DNA of 64,000 nt from Paenibacillus catalpae (GCF_900112695.1 NZ_FOMT01000005.1:131957-195956); one strand, 5' to 3'; shown: positions 27,134-36,428, numbered from the stretch's first letter. Numbers and translations are program-made. Notes: generated by a model from the letters alone, not told the origin.

Positions 27134-29716
27134 GTGAATAGACGGCCTTTAGTTTGGTTTGCCGTGTTTTGGATAGCCGGCTGCAGTGTTGCAGCAGAAC
27201 TTAGCCATTGGGGCGTTGCTCTAGCGGTTTGTGCAGCAACGATTATGCTGCTTGGGCTTGTGCTGCTCGGCAAGTCGACCCGGCGGCTTGCTGCCGTCTG
27301 CTTAATCGGCTTCACGCTAGCGGCAGGCGAGCGGATGTGGGCGGATGCCCGTAATGTGACGGCGCTCACCGGGCTGGATCTGCCGGACGCTTCCTACGAA
27401 GTGGAAGTGACCGGCACGATGATATCCGCGGTCCTGGTCGACGGTGACCGCGCCACGTTCCGCGTGACGGCCGATACCGTCCGCATTAGTGGTGAAGCTG
27501 CGCCGCGCGAGGTCCGCGAGCGGCTGCTTGTGCAGGTGCGGCTTGCTGAGCAGCCGCACCAGAAGATTGCCGCCGCGTGGCACCGCGGCGACAAAGTGCA
27601 CCTTACCGGCGAGCTGACGCTGCCGGCTGGCGCATCCAATAGCGGAGGCTTTGATTACCGCCGCTATCTTTACAGCAGCCAGCATATCCACTGGCTGCTC
27701 AAGGTCACGGGCATCGGCGCCGTCCATGCGGCGCCGGGCCCGGGCTGGACCGCGGCCGCTATGCTCGGCCGCGTGGATGCCGCGCGCGACTGGCTTGGCG
27801 CGCGGGTGGATCAATTGTACCCGGCCGATCAGTCCGGGTACATGAAAGGGCTGGTCCTCGGCATCCGCGAGGACCTGGACCCGGAGCAGTTCCAGCAGTT
27901 TTCACGGCTGGGACTGACTCATATTTTGGCCATATCCGGTTTGCATGTGGCCGTATTTATTTATGCGCTCGGTGCGGTGTTGCGGCTGCTCCGCATGACG
28001 CGGGAGCGAATGCTCGTTGCCCTGATGTTTGCCGTTCCCTTTTATGTACTACTCTCCGGTTCATCGCCTTCTGTCGTCCGGGCAGGTCTGATGACGATGC
28101 TTGCGCTGCTGGCTGCCCGGATGGACAAGCTGAAGGATGGCCTGCATCTGCTTGCTGCCGCAGCAGCTGCGATGCTGATTTGGAATCCCTATTTCGTTCA
28201 GGATGTAGGCTTCCAATTGTCCTTTGCGGTAACAGCCGGACTTATCATGTTTGTGCAGCCGGTCAGGCGGGCGATGCCGGATTGGCCGAGAGGAAAAGCG
28301 CTGCTGGATTTGCTTGCGGTGACCGTTGTTGCACAGGTGGTTTCTTTTCCGCTGACCATCTATTACTTTAATCAATTTCACCTGCTGTCGATACCGGCGA
28401 ACCTTGTTCTTGTCCCGTTTATCAGCTTTATTGTGATGCCGATAGGAGCGGTTGCTCTTCTCATTGGCATGTTATGGCCGTTTGGCGGTCAATTGCTTGC
28501 GGCGGTCAGCGTTTATGCGAATGACTGGACCTTTCTCCTCGTCAGCAAGCTGGGTGAAGTTGATGCGCTTCGTACCATCTGGGCTACACCACCCCTTTGG
28601 TGGATTGTCGCCTGGTATTTGTCGCTGGCTGTTTTCTGCCGGATGCTTCCTGCAGCTCCTGTTGCGGTACAGGCGGATTTGGATGAGACTCAGCCTCTAC
28701 AAGGCGGAGTCGAGCCGGATACAGCACCGATATGGGAGCTGCAGGAGGAAAGAAAGCTGCCGGTATGGAGGATACGCAGAACAGGATTGATCTTCGCGCT
28801 TCTTGCAGGATCAGGCTTGTTGCTGTATGCCTATTTCCCCGATGTATGGAATCGTACGGCTGATGTTGATGTGCTTGACGTCGGCCAGGGAGATTCCATC
28901 TATATCCGAACCCCGGAAGGGAAAAGGATCCTGGTGGATGGAGGAGGAACGCTGAGCTTCCGGAAAGCGGGGGAAGAGTGGAGGAAGCGGAGTGATCCTT
29001 TTGAGGTTGGCGGCAAGGTTGTTGTTCCATTATTAATGAAGCGAGGCGTTCATGCCCTTGATTTGCTTGTTATCTCTCACTTGGACAGCGACCATATCCG
29101 GGGATTACAAGCGGTTCTGGAAACGATCCCTGTGAAGGCCATTGTTTGGAACGGAAGCTTGAAGCCAGACGAGGATGCAGAGGCGATCCTTCGCACAGCG
29201 GTTCAGAAGGGGATACCTCTGTACCGTGCCGAGCTCGGGAAACAGTGGAAGGTAGACAGGAATACGGAGTTAACCGTATTGTGGCCGCCGCCGGCAGCCG
29301 GCAGGGAAATTCCTAGGGTAGACGAGCAGAATGATGACAGTGTAGTCTTATATATGAGGATTTACTCATCTGCGTTTTTGTTATCCGGAGATATTAGCAG
29401 CGTAGCAGAATCTTCCATTCTATCGCGTTTGCAGGACATAGGTGCTGCACCACTCTCTGTCAATCCGATTGATGTGCTGAAGGTAGCGCATCACGGGAGT
29501 AAATATTCGACCTCCGAGGAATGGCTTCGCTTCTGGAGACCGCTTCAGGCGGCGATTTCAGTAGGAGCCACCAATACTTACGGGCATCCGCATCCGGATG
29601 TGCTGAAGCGGCTTGAGGCGGCATCCGCGGCTGCATTTCGTACCGATCGGGACGGGGAGATCCGGTACAAAGTGAAACGAACTGGAATATATGAACAAAC
29701 GATCAGGAAGAATTAG
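27134..29716 (+). CDS. comEC: Competence DNA translocation channel ComEC
   Basis: An 860-residue polytopic membrane protein forming the DNA uptake channel. Order of domains: N-terminal helices, an OB-like extracellular domain (about residues 85-210), the Competence-domain membrane core (about residues 230-490, with LTHILAISGLHVAVF), and a C-terminal metallo-beta-lactamase domain. That domain has LDVGQGDSIYI, SHLDSDHIRGL (HxDxDH) and VAHHGSKYSTS. I place the start at GTG 27134, eight bases after GGAGG, over an ATG at 27119 without proper spacing. The stretch from about 27360 to 27860 is clearly richer in GC than its surroundings. Confidence 0.94.
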   Translation: MNRRPLVWFAVFWIAGCSVAAELSHWGVALAVCAATIMLLGLVLLGKSTRRLAAVCLIGFTLAAGERMWADARNVTALTGLDLPDASYEVEVTGTMISAVLVDGDRATFRVTADTVRISGEAAPREVRERLLVQVRLAEQPHQKIAAAWHRGDKVHLTGELTLPAGASNSGGFDYRRYLYSSQHIHWLLKVTGIGAVHAAPGPGWTAAAMLGRVDAARDWLGARVDQLYPADQSGYMKGLVLGIREDLDPEQFQQFSRLGLTHILAISGLHVAVFIYALGAVLRLLRMTRERMLVALMFAVPFYVLLSGSSPSVVRAGLMTMLALLAARMDKLKDGLHLLAAAAAAMLIWNPYFVQDVGFQLSFAVTAGLIMFVQPVRRAMPDWPRGKALLDLLAVTVVAQVVSFPLTIYYFNQFHLLSIPANLVLVPFISFIVMPIGAVALLIGMLWPFGGQLLAAVSVYANDWTFLLVSKLGEVDALRTIWATPPLWWIVAWYLSLAVFCRMLPAAPVAVQADLDETQPLQGGVEPDTAPIWELQEERKLPVWRIRRTGLIFALLAGSGLLLYAYFPDVWNRTADVDVLDVGQGDSIYIRTPEGKRILVDGGGTLSFRKAGEEWRKRSDPFEVGGKVVVPLLMKRGVHALDLLVISHLDSDHIRGLQAVLETIPVKAIVWNGSLKPDEDAEAILRTAVQKGIPLYRAELGKQWKVDRNTELTVLWPPPAAGREIPRVDEQNDDSVVLYMRIYSSAFLLSGDISSVAESSILSRLQDIGAAPLSVNPIDVLKVAHHGSKYSTSEEWLRFWRPLQAAISVGATNTYGHPHPDVLKRLEAASAAAFRTDRDGEIRYKVKRTGIYEQTIRKN

Positions 29717-29790
29717 GAAAGCGTTGTCGAAAGTGCCGATTTTCCTATTCTTTTATCCCGCCAATATGCATCTTTAAACCTAACTCACTA

Positions 29791-29823
29791 GGAACTACCT
29801 ATATACGGGGTTCCATTTTTTTG
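29791..29823 (+). terminator. Terminator of comEC
   Basis: GGAAC/GTTCC hairpin followed by ATTTTTTTG, 75 bp after the comEC stop. Confidence 0.75.
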
Positions 29824-29886
29824 TTATCCTTTAGGTTGGAGTTTTCTACTTATTCAATTAAAAAATTAGAGTATTTTCATTTAGGT

Positions 29887-29914
29887 ATGCAACATTTTAT
29901 GCAACGGACTCGTC
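29887..29914 (+). promoter_or_regulatory. Possible ECF-type autoregulatory promoter
   Basis: TGCAAC (29888-29893), 17 bases, CGTC (29911-29914) resembles the AAC...CGTC pattern of ECF sigma promoters, 30 bp before the sigma gene. Only a partial match. Confidence 0.35.
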
Positions 29915-29943
29915 AGAGAGGTTGCAAGAGAGGGGGATCCTTC

Positions 29944-30492
29944 GTGGTAGAGCCTGGCCTTATTAGAGCCGCTCAGTCAGGAGATCGGGATGCTTTAATT
30001 ACTCTGTTGCGAGAGATTGAAACCCACGTTTACCGGACAGCCTATTATATATTGAATAACGAACAGGATGCGATGGATGCGGCGCAGGAAGCGTTGATCC
30101 GCATATATACCAAAATCGGCTCCTACGAAGAGAAGGCCCAGTTCAAAACGTGGATTCAACGGATTGTAACAAATATTTGTATAGATAAGTTTAGAAGAAG
30201 CAAGCCAACCGTATCGATAGACGAGCATGAGATGGTATTCCGGGAGAAACAAAATGTCGAGGACGAGGTCCTGTCGGCCTACGCGGTTCAAGACATTCGC
30301 AATGCCATAGACAAGTTGCCGGAACATCACCGGGCAGTAGTTGTGCTTAGGTATTTGCAGGATTTCTCTTATAACGAAATCGCTGATTCGCTTGATCTGC
30401 CATTAAATACGGTTAAATCTTACTTATTCCGAGCCAGGCAGCAGCTTCAAACTTTACTACATGATTATCAGAAAGGTGGTGTCCGGGGATGA
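29944..30492 (+). CDS. ECF-type RNA polymerase sigma factor
   Basis: A 182-residue sigma-70 family factor containing only regions 2 and 4. Region 2 includes YRTAYYILNNEQDAMDAAQEALIRIY and FKTWIQRIVTNICIDKFRR; region 4 includes LPEHHRAVVVLRYLQDFSYNEIA and NTVKSYLFRARQQL. The start is GTG 29944 after GAGGGGG; in-frame codons upstream (to 29821) lack family sequence. It overlaps by 4 bp a zinc-binding anti-sigma gene, the classic ECF arrangement. It resembles SigW-type factors, but a specific name needs a phylogeny. Confidence 0.92.
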   Translation: MVEPGLIRAAQSGDRDALITLLREIETHVYRTAYYILNNEQDAMDAAQEALIRIYTKIGSYEEKAQFKTWIQRIVTNICIDKFRRSKPTVSIDEHEMVFREKQNVEDEVLSAYAVQDIRNAIDKLPEHHRAVVVLRYLQDFSYNEIADSLDLPLNTVKSYLFRARQQLQTLLHDYQKGGVRG

Positions 30493-31538
30493 CTTGTCAA
30501 GAGGTGATCGAATACATGAATCGGCAGCTAGACGATGATCTGGGTGAACATGAATATGAGATCTTGATCAAGCATACGAGACATTGTCCGGACTGTGCAG
30601 CAATGTTTGAGCGGCTGAAAAAGCTGTCCGAGGAGCTTGGGAATTTACCTCATGTCATGCCAAAGTACAGTCTGGTAGATGCTATTTTACCTCAGCTTGA
30701 ACAGATTGTTCCTTTCCGGCAGCCAGAGGCGGCATCGGTGGAGATATCGCCGGTGACTCCGCAAACGGCTCGGCGTGCCAAGGAACGGCATCAGCTGCGC
30801 TTCCGGGCGATTACAGGGATTATTGCAGCCAGTGTGGCAGCGGGTTTATTCCTTGTATCTTATAATGCCGGATTATTCCCGTCTTCGGGCAGCTTTGGAG
30901 ATGCCAATAAGGCAGAGTCGTCAACAGTGGCTTCGGCTGATATGGCTGACACGCAAATGTCAATGAAAGAAGTTCATCCATTTGCGGCAAATAGCAGCAA
31001 CAAAGCCGAAGTAGGTACGGAATCGGTAGATCCGGATAGTTCTGGAGCGACAAATCGGTCGACTAACGATGATTACCATGTTACAACGGAAGAGGATTTG
31101 GGTATTTCCAAATCGGATGCCGGCGGTATGTCTTCGAATGCCGGTAGTTCTGGTGGAGTAACTAATGAACCTGCCGCTGGCGACAAGGAAACCGGGTCGT
31201 CAACAGATGAAGCTCCGTCCATCAGCGAGCCTAACCAAGGCAATGGTAATAATGGCAGTGAGCCAAACCAGGGTATTGCACCAGTCCCTACGCCGCTTCA
31301 AGCATCGTCTCCGGACGGTAGCTTTACGGCCAAAGCTTCAAACTTTGTCATTTATGTTTATGATACTGGTGATACTGCAGCTCTATTCGAGTCTGAGCGC
31401 AAGAACGGGAAAATCACTACTCTGGTATGGTCGGAGGACAGCAAACAGCTGACTTACGAAATTCAGCTGGAGTCCGGCGGCATGGAGCGTTATGTCATTG
31501 ATATGGAGACATTGACCGAGTCGAAGGCGGCTCATTAA
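30489..31538 (+). CDS. Zinc-binding anti-sigma factor with extracytoplasmic domain
   Basis: A 349-residue single-pass membrane protein. The N-terminus has the ZAS signature HTRHCPDC (H-x3-C-x2-C) near residues 30-37, which in this family clamps the ECF sigma factor. A transmembrane helix follows at about residues 103-125 (ITGIIAASVAAGLFLVSY), then a long Ser/Gly/Asn/Pro-rich linker (about residues 140-270) and a small C-terminal domain rich in beta strands (FVIYVYDTGDTAALFE onward). The outer domain probably senses the signal. ATGA overlap with the sigma gene indicates translational coupling. Confidence 0.9.
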   Translation: MTCQEVIEYMNRQLDDDLGEHEYEILIKHTRHCPDCAAMFERLKKLSEELGNLPHVMPKYSLVDAILPQLEQIVPFRQPEAASVEISPVTPQTARRAKERHQLRFRAITGIIAASVAAGLFLVSYNAGLFPSSGSFGDANKAESSTVASADMADTQMSMKEVHPFAANSSNKAEVGTESVDPDSSGATNRSTNDDYHVTTEEDLGISKSDAGGMSSNAGSSGGVTNEPAAGDKETGSSTDEAPSISEPNQGNGNNGSEPNQGIAPVPTPLQASSPDGSFTAKASNFVIYVYDTGDTAALFESERKNGKITTLVWSEDSKQLTYEIQLESGGMERYVIDMETLTESKAAH

Positions 31539-31690
31539 TTCAAGATATTGTTACCGCGATATTCGCACACTTTTCAGTTCATCTGCGTAAGATATAAATG
31601 AAAAGTAAGCGTGAGCCTTGATCAAAAGTATGACCATCCGCAGGGCGGTACCATGGACCTGCCTGCTGATGTTTATATAGATGTTCAGGG

Positions 31691-31725
31691 ACAAAGGGAT
31701 GAGGCCTAAGAAGCCCATCCCTTTG
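31691..31725. terminator. Inverted repeat, probable terminator of the sigma/anti-sigma operon
   Basis: ACAAAGGGATG pairs perfectly with CATCCCTTTGT, plus inner GGC/GCC. The T run is weak, so the strand and efficiency are uncertain. Confidence 0.6.
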
Positions 31726-31789
31726 TTGCTGTTGAGCGGAAGCCGAATTCTAAGCGGTTCATATGGGGAGATACGGTGAGGGGTGCAGT

Positions 31790-32833
31790 ATGGAAGCGAA
31801 AGAGGCGCTAAAGGAAATTAAAGCGGGGAAATTTCGTCCCGCCTATGTGATATACGGCAAAGACCGATACCGAATCGGGCAATTTACGGATACATTGACC
31901 GAAGCGATGTTTACGCCTGACGAGCGTGAGCTTGGCGTCGTCAAATTCGATACATCAGAGACGCTAATTGAGGAAGCGGCGCTGGAAGCGGAGACGCTGC
32001 CGTTTTTTGTTGAGCGTAAGCTTGTTATTGTGCGTGATTCGGTTGTGTTTGCAGCCGGCGGCAAGGAAGGCGGCAAGCTGGACCATAAGACGGACCGTCT
32101 GCAGCAATATTTGGACATACCTTCAGAGACGACGGTGCTGCTGTTTATTGTGAATGCGGAAAAGCTGGATGAGCGCCGTAAGCTTGTGAAGATGCTGAAG
32201 GACCGTGATGCTTTGATCGCCTTTCAGGAGCTTGATGCCTCTGAACTGAGACGCTGGGTAGTCAAACGGGCGGAGGAACAGAAGCGGACGATGAATGCCG
32301 ATGCTGCTGACCTGCTGCTTGTGCGGACCGGGGCGAATATGCAGCAGCTGGCTATTGAGGTGGACAAGCTATGTCTGCATGCCGGAGAAGGCGGCGTCAT
32401 TGGTGTGGAAGAGACGGAGCTGTTAACGGCTTCTACCGTGGAAGAGGATGTATTTGCGTTGGTCGATGCGATAGCAAGCCTGCAGGTGGAGCGTTCGCTT
32501 AAGCTGTACCGGGCATTGCTTGTTAGACGGGAAGAGCCGATCAAGATTGCTGCTTTAATTGCCCGTCAGCTGCGGATTATGCTGCAGATCAAGGAGCTTG
32601 AGCAGAACCGTTATTCGCCACAGCAAATGGCAGGACAGATTGGCCTGCATCCGTATGCGGTTAAGCTTGCCGCGGAGAAAAGCCAGAAGTTTAAGGTTGC
32701 CCGTCTTGGGGCTTTGCTTAACGATATCGCGGATTTGGATTATAAAATGAAAACAGGCGCAATTGACAAGACGCTTGGTTTGGAATTGTTCCTTCTGTCG
32801 CTTGGTGTACAGCGGAGTCAAAGCGCCAAATAG
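31790..32833 (+). CDS. holA: DNA polymerase III delta subunit HolA
   Basis: A 347-residue clamp-loader subunit that opens the beta clamp. It starts MEAKEALKEIKAGKFRPAYVIYGKD; the P-loop-like region is degenerate, as expected for delta. The C-terminal collar domain includes KLYRALLVRREEPIKIAALIARQLR and LGLELFLLSL. The ATG at 31790 follows GAGGGG; the frame opens nine codons earlier without a ribosome binding site. The pairing with convergent rpsT matches Bacillus gene order. Confidence 0.93.
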   Translation: MEAKEALKEIKAGKFRPAYVIYGKDRYRIGQFTDTLTEAMFTPDERELGVVKFDTSETLIEEAALEAETLPFFVERKLVIVRDSVVFAAGGKEGGKLDHKTDRLQQYLDIPSETTVLLFIVNAEKLDERRKLVKMLKDRDALIAFQELDASELRRWVVKRAEEQKRTMNADAADLLLVRTGANMQQLAIEVDKLCLHAGEGGVIGVEETELLTASTVEEDVFALVDAIASLQVERSLKLYRALLVRREEPIKIAALIARQLRIMLQIKELEQNRYSPQQMAGQIGLHPYAVKLAAEKSQKFKVARLGALLNDIADLDYKMKTGAIDKTLGLELFLLSLGVQRSQSAK

Positions 32834-32872
32834 AAATGCAGCGGTTCTATCATTTATTTTTGATAAATCAAA

Positions 32873-32898
32873 AACGGCTTCGCAAATGCGAAGCCGTT
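32873..32898 (-). terminator. Terminator of rpsT
   Basis: A perfect 11-bp stem (AACGGCTTCGC and its complement) with loop AAAT, and a T-rich stretch downstream on the minus strand. It may also serve holA. Confidence 0.88.
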
Positions 32899-32914
32899 AA
32901 TTTGTTTGCGGTTA

Positions 32915-33187
32915 TTAAGCTTGAGCCGAAAGGGCGTTCAGCTTTTTAGCAAGACGAGATTTTTTGCGGGAAGCCGCATTTTTATGAATCAGGCCTTTAG
33001 TAACCGCTTTGTCCAATTTTTTCGTTGCAGAGATCAGAGCCGCTTTAGCAGCGTCTACATCAGTGCCAGCGATAGCTTGGTCAGCAGATTTAACAGCCGT
33101 ACGAAGCGCGGATTTTTGGGAAGCGTTCAAAGCGCGGCGTTTTTCGCTCGTTTTAACGCGTTTAATTGCGGATTTAATGTTTGGCAT
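32915..33187 (-). CDS. rpsT: 30S ribosomal protein S20
   Basis: A 90-residue basic, Ala/Lys-rich helical protein beginning [18 protein letters not shown] and containing [20 protein letters not shown], diagnostic of S20. It binds 16S rRNA early in small-subunit assembly. GGAGGTG precedes the ATG. The leader contains a perfect 16-bp palindrome (33206-33221) that could fold in the mRNA; S20 is autoregulated in some bacteria, but I see no proven site here. Confidence 0.97.
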   Translation of the reverse strand: MPNIKSAIKRVKTSEKRRALNASQKSALRTAVKSADQAIAGTDVDAAKAALISATKKLDKAVTKGLIHKNAASRKKSRLAKKLNALSAQA

Positions 33188-33403
33188 CGAGTTTCACCTC
33201 CTACAAAGTTTGCGTAAGCAAACAAAAAGCGTACGCTATAAGTCTAGGTAACACAACTTAAAATATATTACCATGTGCAGGTCCGAAAAGCAATAGCGAG
33301 CCGGTTCTGCCATTTTTGCTCATGCTCTCCAAAGTATGAAATCGTCTCCCTTGCAAACAATAAGCTGGAGAAAATGGCATGGCTTCGAAGGGAGAATGGA
33401 TAG

Positions 33404-34411
33404 ATGACTGAACTTGATATGCAGCAATATAATGTCCGCACGGATCTGGCGCTTGAAGCGAAAGAGATGGCGGAGCAGCTTGGCGGGGGCGGCCCGATAC
33501 CAGGCATACATTCCGAAACATCCGAGGATAATGGGATCACTATCACCCATCTTCATGTGCAGGACGAGCAGGGCTCGCGTGCAATCGGCAAAGTTATCGG
33601 ACGTTACGTTACCATTGAAGTGCCTGCCCTGCGCAACCAGGATACGGAGCTTCAGAACCGTGTAGCCACACAATTTGCCAAGCACTTCGAGACGTTCCTC
33701 GAGCGGATCGGGGTAGGCCAAACGGCAAAAGTGCTTATTGTTGGCCTTGGCAACTGGAATGTGACGCCGGATGCACTGGGGCCGCTTGTTGTGGAGAACG
33801 TGATGGTGACTCGCCACTTCTTCGAGCTGATGCCGGATCAGGTTGCTCCGGGCTACCGCGCGGTGAGTGCGGTTGCGCCGGGAGTACTCGGGATAACCGG
33901 AATCGAGTCGAGTGAGATTGTGCAGGGCATCGCGGAAAAAACAAAGCCTGACGTTATTATCGCGATTGATGCTTTAGCGTCAAAGTCACTTGACCGGGTA
34001 AATACGACCATACAAATTGCAGATATCGGTATTCATCCCGGTTCAGGTATCGGCAACAAGCGAAAAGGGCTGACGCAAGAAATTCTAGGCATCCCCGTAA
34101 TCGCGATTGGCGTTCCAACGGTTGTTTATGCTTCTACAATCGTTAACCATACGATTGAACTGATGAGAAGCCATATGGAGGCAAACAACGGCAACAATGA
34201 TCAGATCTTTGGTCTGATGAACCAGATGGGCGAGGCTGAACGACTTCAGCTTGTGAAGGAGGCCCTTAACCCCGTTGGCCATGATCTGCTTGTCACTCCT
34301 AAGGAAATAGACGAGTTTATTGAAGACATCGCCAACATCATTGCAAGCGGCTTGAATGCTTCCCTCCATGATGCCGTCAATTCCGACAATGTCGCGGCTT
34401 ACACGCATTAA
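33404..34411 (+). CDS. gpr: Germination protease GPR
   Basis: A 335-residue spore protease that degrades small acid-soluble spore proteins during germination. The N-terminal MTELDMQQYNVRTDLALEAKEMA holds the autoprocessing region. VLIVGLGNWNVTPDALGP and IIAIDALASKSLDRVNTTIQIADIGIHPGSG are the hallmark conserved blocks. It is expected to be made in the forespore under sigma-G, though I could not find a convincing sigma-G promoter. It is followed by a terminator and spoIIP, as in Bacillus. Confidence 0.96.
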   Translation: MTELDMQQYNVRTDLALEAKEMAEQLGGGGPIPGIHSETSEDNGITITHLHVQDEQGSRAIGKVIGRYVTIEVPALRNQDTELQNRVATQFAKHFETFLERIGVGQTAKVLIVGLGNWNVTPDALGPLVVENVMVTRHFFELMPDQVAPGYRAVSAVAPGVLGITGIESSEIVQGIAEKTKPDVIIAIDALASKSLDRVNTTIQIADIGIHPGSGIGNKRKGLTQEILGIPVIAIGVPTVVYASTIVNHTIELMRSHMEANNGNNDQIFGLMNQMGEAERLQLVKEALNPVGHDLLVTPKEIDEFIEDIANIIASGLNASLHDAVNSDNVAAYTH

Positions 34412-34420
34412 AATGATATT

Positions 34421-34455
34421 AGCTCCCGTGGCGGTTAACTTCGGGAGCTTGTTTT
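34421..34455 (+). terminator. Terminator of gpr
   Basis: AGCTCCCG (34421-34428) and CGGGAGCT (34442-34449) form an 8-bp stem followed by TGTTTT. Confidence 0.8.
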
Positions 34456-34468
34456 GCGTAAGCTCTAT

Positions 34469-34550
34469 TCTATTAATCTATTAAATACATTTTAAATCTA
34501 TTAATTCATTTCCGGTTCTATTAAAGCTTCTTGTCTCATAGATTAATAGC
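34469..34550 (+). repeat. Array of TCTATTAA repeats upstream of spoIIP
   Basis: TCTATTAA occurs exactly at 34469, 34477, 34497 and 34517 (the last three spaced 20 bp, about two helical turns). A near-exact inverted copy lies at 34543-34550. The array ends about 35 bp before spoIIP. A weak sigma-E-like pairing (TTCTATT, 14 bases, CATAGATT at 34538) overlaps it. Function unknown. Confidence 0.6.
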
Positions 34551-34586
34551 AGATGAGCAACGAAGAAGCGGGAGGTAGAACTTGAA

Positions 34587-35834
34587 ATGAAAAGAACGAT
34601 TATGTTGTTTGATCTGACACGTGGGAGCAAACGTCTTCGCCAGCTGCTTGTTACAGGGAAAACTTTCGCGCTGTTGTCGATAAGCTCTATGTTGTTTTTT
34701 GTAGCAATTGGTATTGCCGGGATGGCGCACCAGCATTCGTTGTCTGCCCCGGTATCTTCCATGACAGGTTTTGCGGCATCCGTTTCAAGCGGGTTCTTTG
34801 GGGATATGCTAGAAATGGAAATGCCTCAATTTCATAGCAGCAAAACAGGCGAGGAATTGTCCGGCACACAGATCAGCAGCTTTCTCTTCCGGTTAATGAC
34901 GAACGTGAATCCGGGAGATCCAAGAAGCCTGATCGCAGGAGAAATTCCAGGCATGGGCGCGGATTCATCCTTTCTAATTGCCGGCGGAGTCGGGACGGAG
35001 CCGAATGTATGGCCGCAAGATAACATTCCGATTCCGGGAGATACAGGAGCAAGCAATGGCGATGACCATGGTCCGAGCGGAACAGACGTAGACAATGAGC
35101 CGGCAGATACGCCTGAACCGCCAACGCAAACCCCAGACCCGGCTCCTACGCCAACATCAACACCAGACCATGCAGGAATACCTACTACAGGCAAGGACAA
35201 AGTCGTCTTTATCTATCATTCCCACAGCCGGGAATCCTGGTATCCGGAGATTGCGGACAAAGATGGGGATGCCAATTCGGCGACAAAAAATATTACGCTG
35301 GTAGGTGAAAGGCTGGCCGAAAAGCTTGAGGATCTTGGCGTAGGCACAACGCATTCGGATACGGACTATCCGACGACGGTGCCGGGTTATGATTGGAACT
35401 ACTCTTACAAATACTCGAAGAAAACCGTTCAGGAAGCGATCGCAAGCAACAAGAAGCTGAAATTCTTCTTTGATATTCACCGTGACTCCCAGAAACGTAA
35501 ATATACAACCGTAGATATTAATGGTAAAAGCTACGCCCAGGTATACTTTATAATCGGACACAAGAATCCGGAATGGAAAAAGAACGCTGAATTTGCGACA
35601 AAGATCCACGATGCGCTGGAGAAACAATACCCTGGCATTTCTAGGGGGATATTAGGAAAGACCACCGCTACGGGCAACGGGGAATACAATCAATCGCTTG
35701 CCGATGACAGTGTGTTAATCGAAATTGGCGGCATTGAAAATACGCTCACCGAAAGCTACCGGACAGCGGATGTGCTGGCCAAAATTATCGCGGATATTTA
35801 CTGGGATGCAGAGAGAGTGTCTGCTTCAAAATAA
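34587..35834 (+). CDS. spoIIP: Stage II sporulation protein P (SpoIIP)
   Basis: A 415-residue membrane-anchored cell-wall amidase/endopeptidase that works with SpoIID and SpoIIM in engulfment. A basic N-terminus and transmembrane helix (about residues 22-45) are followed by a variable region and a Pro/Thr-rich linker (about residues 155-205). The catalytic domain follows: VVFIYHSHSRESWYP, FFDIHRDSQKRKYTTV and DDSVLIEIGGIENTL, which supply the zinc-site His and Glu residues. GGAGG lies 11 bases before the ATG. Confidence 0.96.
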   Translation: MKRTIMLFDLTRGSKRLRQLLVTGKTFALLSISSMLFFVAIGIAGMAHQHSLSAPVSSMTGFAASVSSGFFGDMLEMEMPQFHSSKTGEELSGTQISSFLFRLMTNVNPGDPRSLIAGEIPGMGADSSFLIAGGVGTEPNVWPQDNIPIPGDTGASNGDDHGPSGTDVDNEPADTPEPPTQTPDPAPTPTSTPDHAGIPTTGKDKVVFIYHSHSRESWYPEIADKDGDANSATKNITLVGERLAEKLEDLGVGTTHSDTDYPTTVPGYDWNYSYKYSKKTVQEAIASNKKLKFFFDIHRDSQKRKYTTVDINGKSYAQVYFIIGHKNPEWKKNAEFATKIHDALEKQYPGISRGILGKTTATGNGEYNQSLADDSVLIEIGGIENTLTESYRTADVLAKIIADIYWDAERVSASK

Positions 35835-35897
35835 TTGAACATGACTTGGGTTAAGGCTGCTGCGGCAGCCTACCCTGTCGGAAGGGGCGCAAGAGAG

Positions 35898-36329
35898 ATG
35901 AAGGGTGCATTAAAGTGGGTGCTGCTTGGCGGAGTGCTTGTCTTTATTATTTTGTATGGGGTGGAAATGTCCTCGGCTGGTATTGAGCGGATTTATGGAC
36001 CGATTGAAAGTAACGGCTCTTCTGCGATTATGCCGGGCGAGGATAAATACAATTTGGCGGCGACAGATGAGGAATCGTCGGCAAGTCTGGAAGGTACCGG
36101 GTTGTCGAGTGCGGCAGAACGGAAGATTGCTGACCTGGAGAAGGAATTGAAGGAAGTTCGGAAAATCGCCGAGCAGTCCGCGCGCCATGAACGGCTGCCG
36201 GGCATCTCGTCTGATTCCGACGAACCTGCGGTAAATAAGGTTGCGGACGGAACAGCCGGCCTCCTGCAGTCAGTCTCAAGCGGCGGAATCCGGTTTATCG
36301 CCTCCTTATTTAATTCGGTAACCGGCTGA
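35898..36329 (+). CDS. yqxA: YqxA-like membrane protein (DUF3679)
   Basis: A 143-residue protein with one N-terminal transmembrane segment (ALKWVLLGGVLVFIILYGVEM) followed by a short motif SSAGIERIYG, a predicted coiled coil (AAERKIADLEKELKEVRKI, about residues 74-92) and a C-terminal amphipathic stretch. Its place between spoIIP and lepA and the N-terminal pattern match Bacillus YqxA; sequence similarity is modest, so the name rests largely on position. Function unknown, probably sporulation-linked. I use the ATG at 35898; the frame opens at 35835 but without a clear ribosome binding site. Confidence 0.72.
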   Translation: MKGALKWVLLGGVLVFIILYGVEMSSAGIERIYGPIESNGSSAIMPGEDKYNLAATDEESSASLEGTGLSSAAERKIADLEKELKEVRKIAEQSARHERLPGISSDSDEPAVNKVADGTAGLLQSVSSGGIRFIASLFNSVTG

Positions 36330-36357
36330 GCGGCTCTGCATCATTGTCTTATGCGCA

Positions 36358-36386
36358 TTGCTGGTATAACATATAGCTGATATAAT
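36358..36386 (+). promoter_or_regulatory. lepA promoter
   Basis: TTGCTG (36358-36363), 17-base spacer, TATAAT (36381-36386), 42 bp before the lepA start. Confidence 0.65.
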
Positions 36387-36428
36387 GGAAAGAATGATTA
36401 GCTATATTGGATTGTGTGGGGGTTAGGC

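Noticed and set aside
33260-33403. A sigma-G promoter before gpr.
   Set aside because: I expected one from the gene's role but found no convincing -35/-10 pair, so none is claimed.
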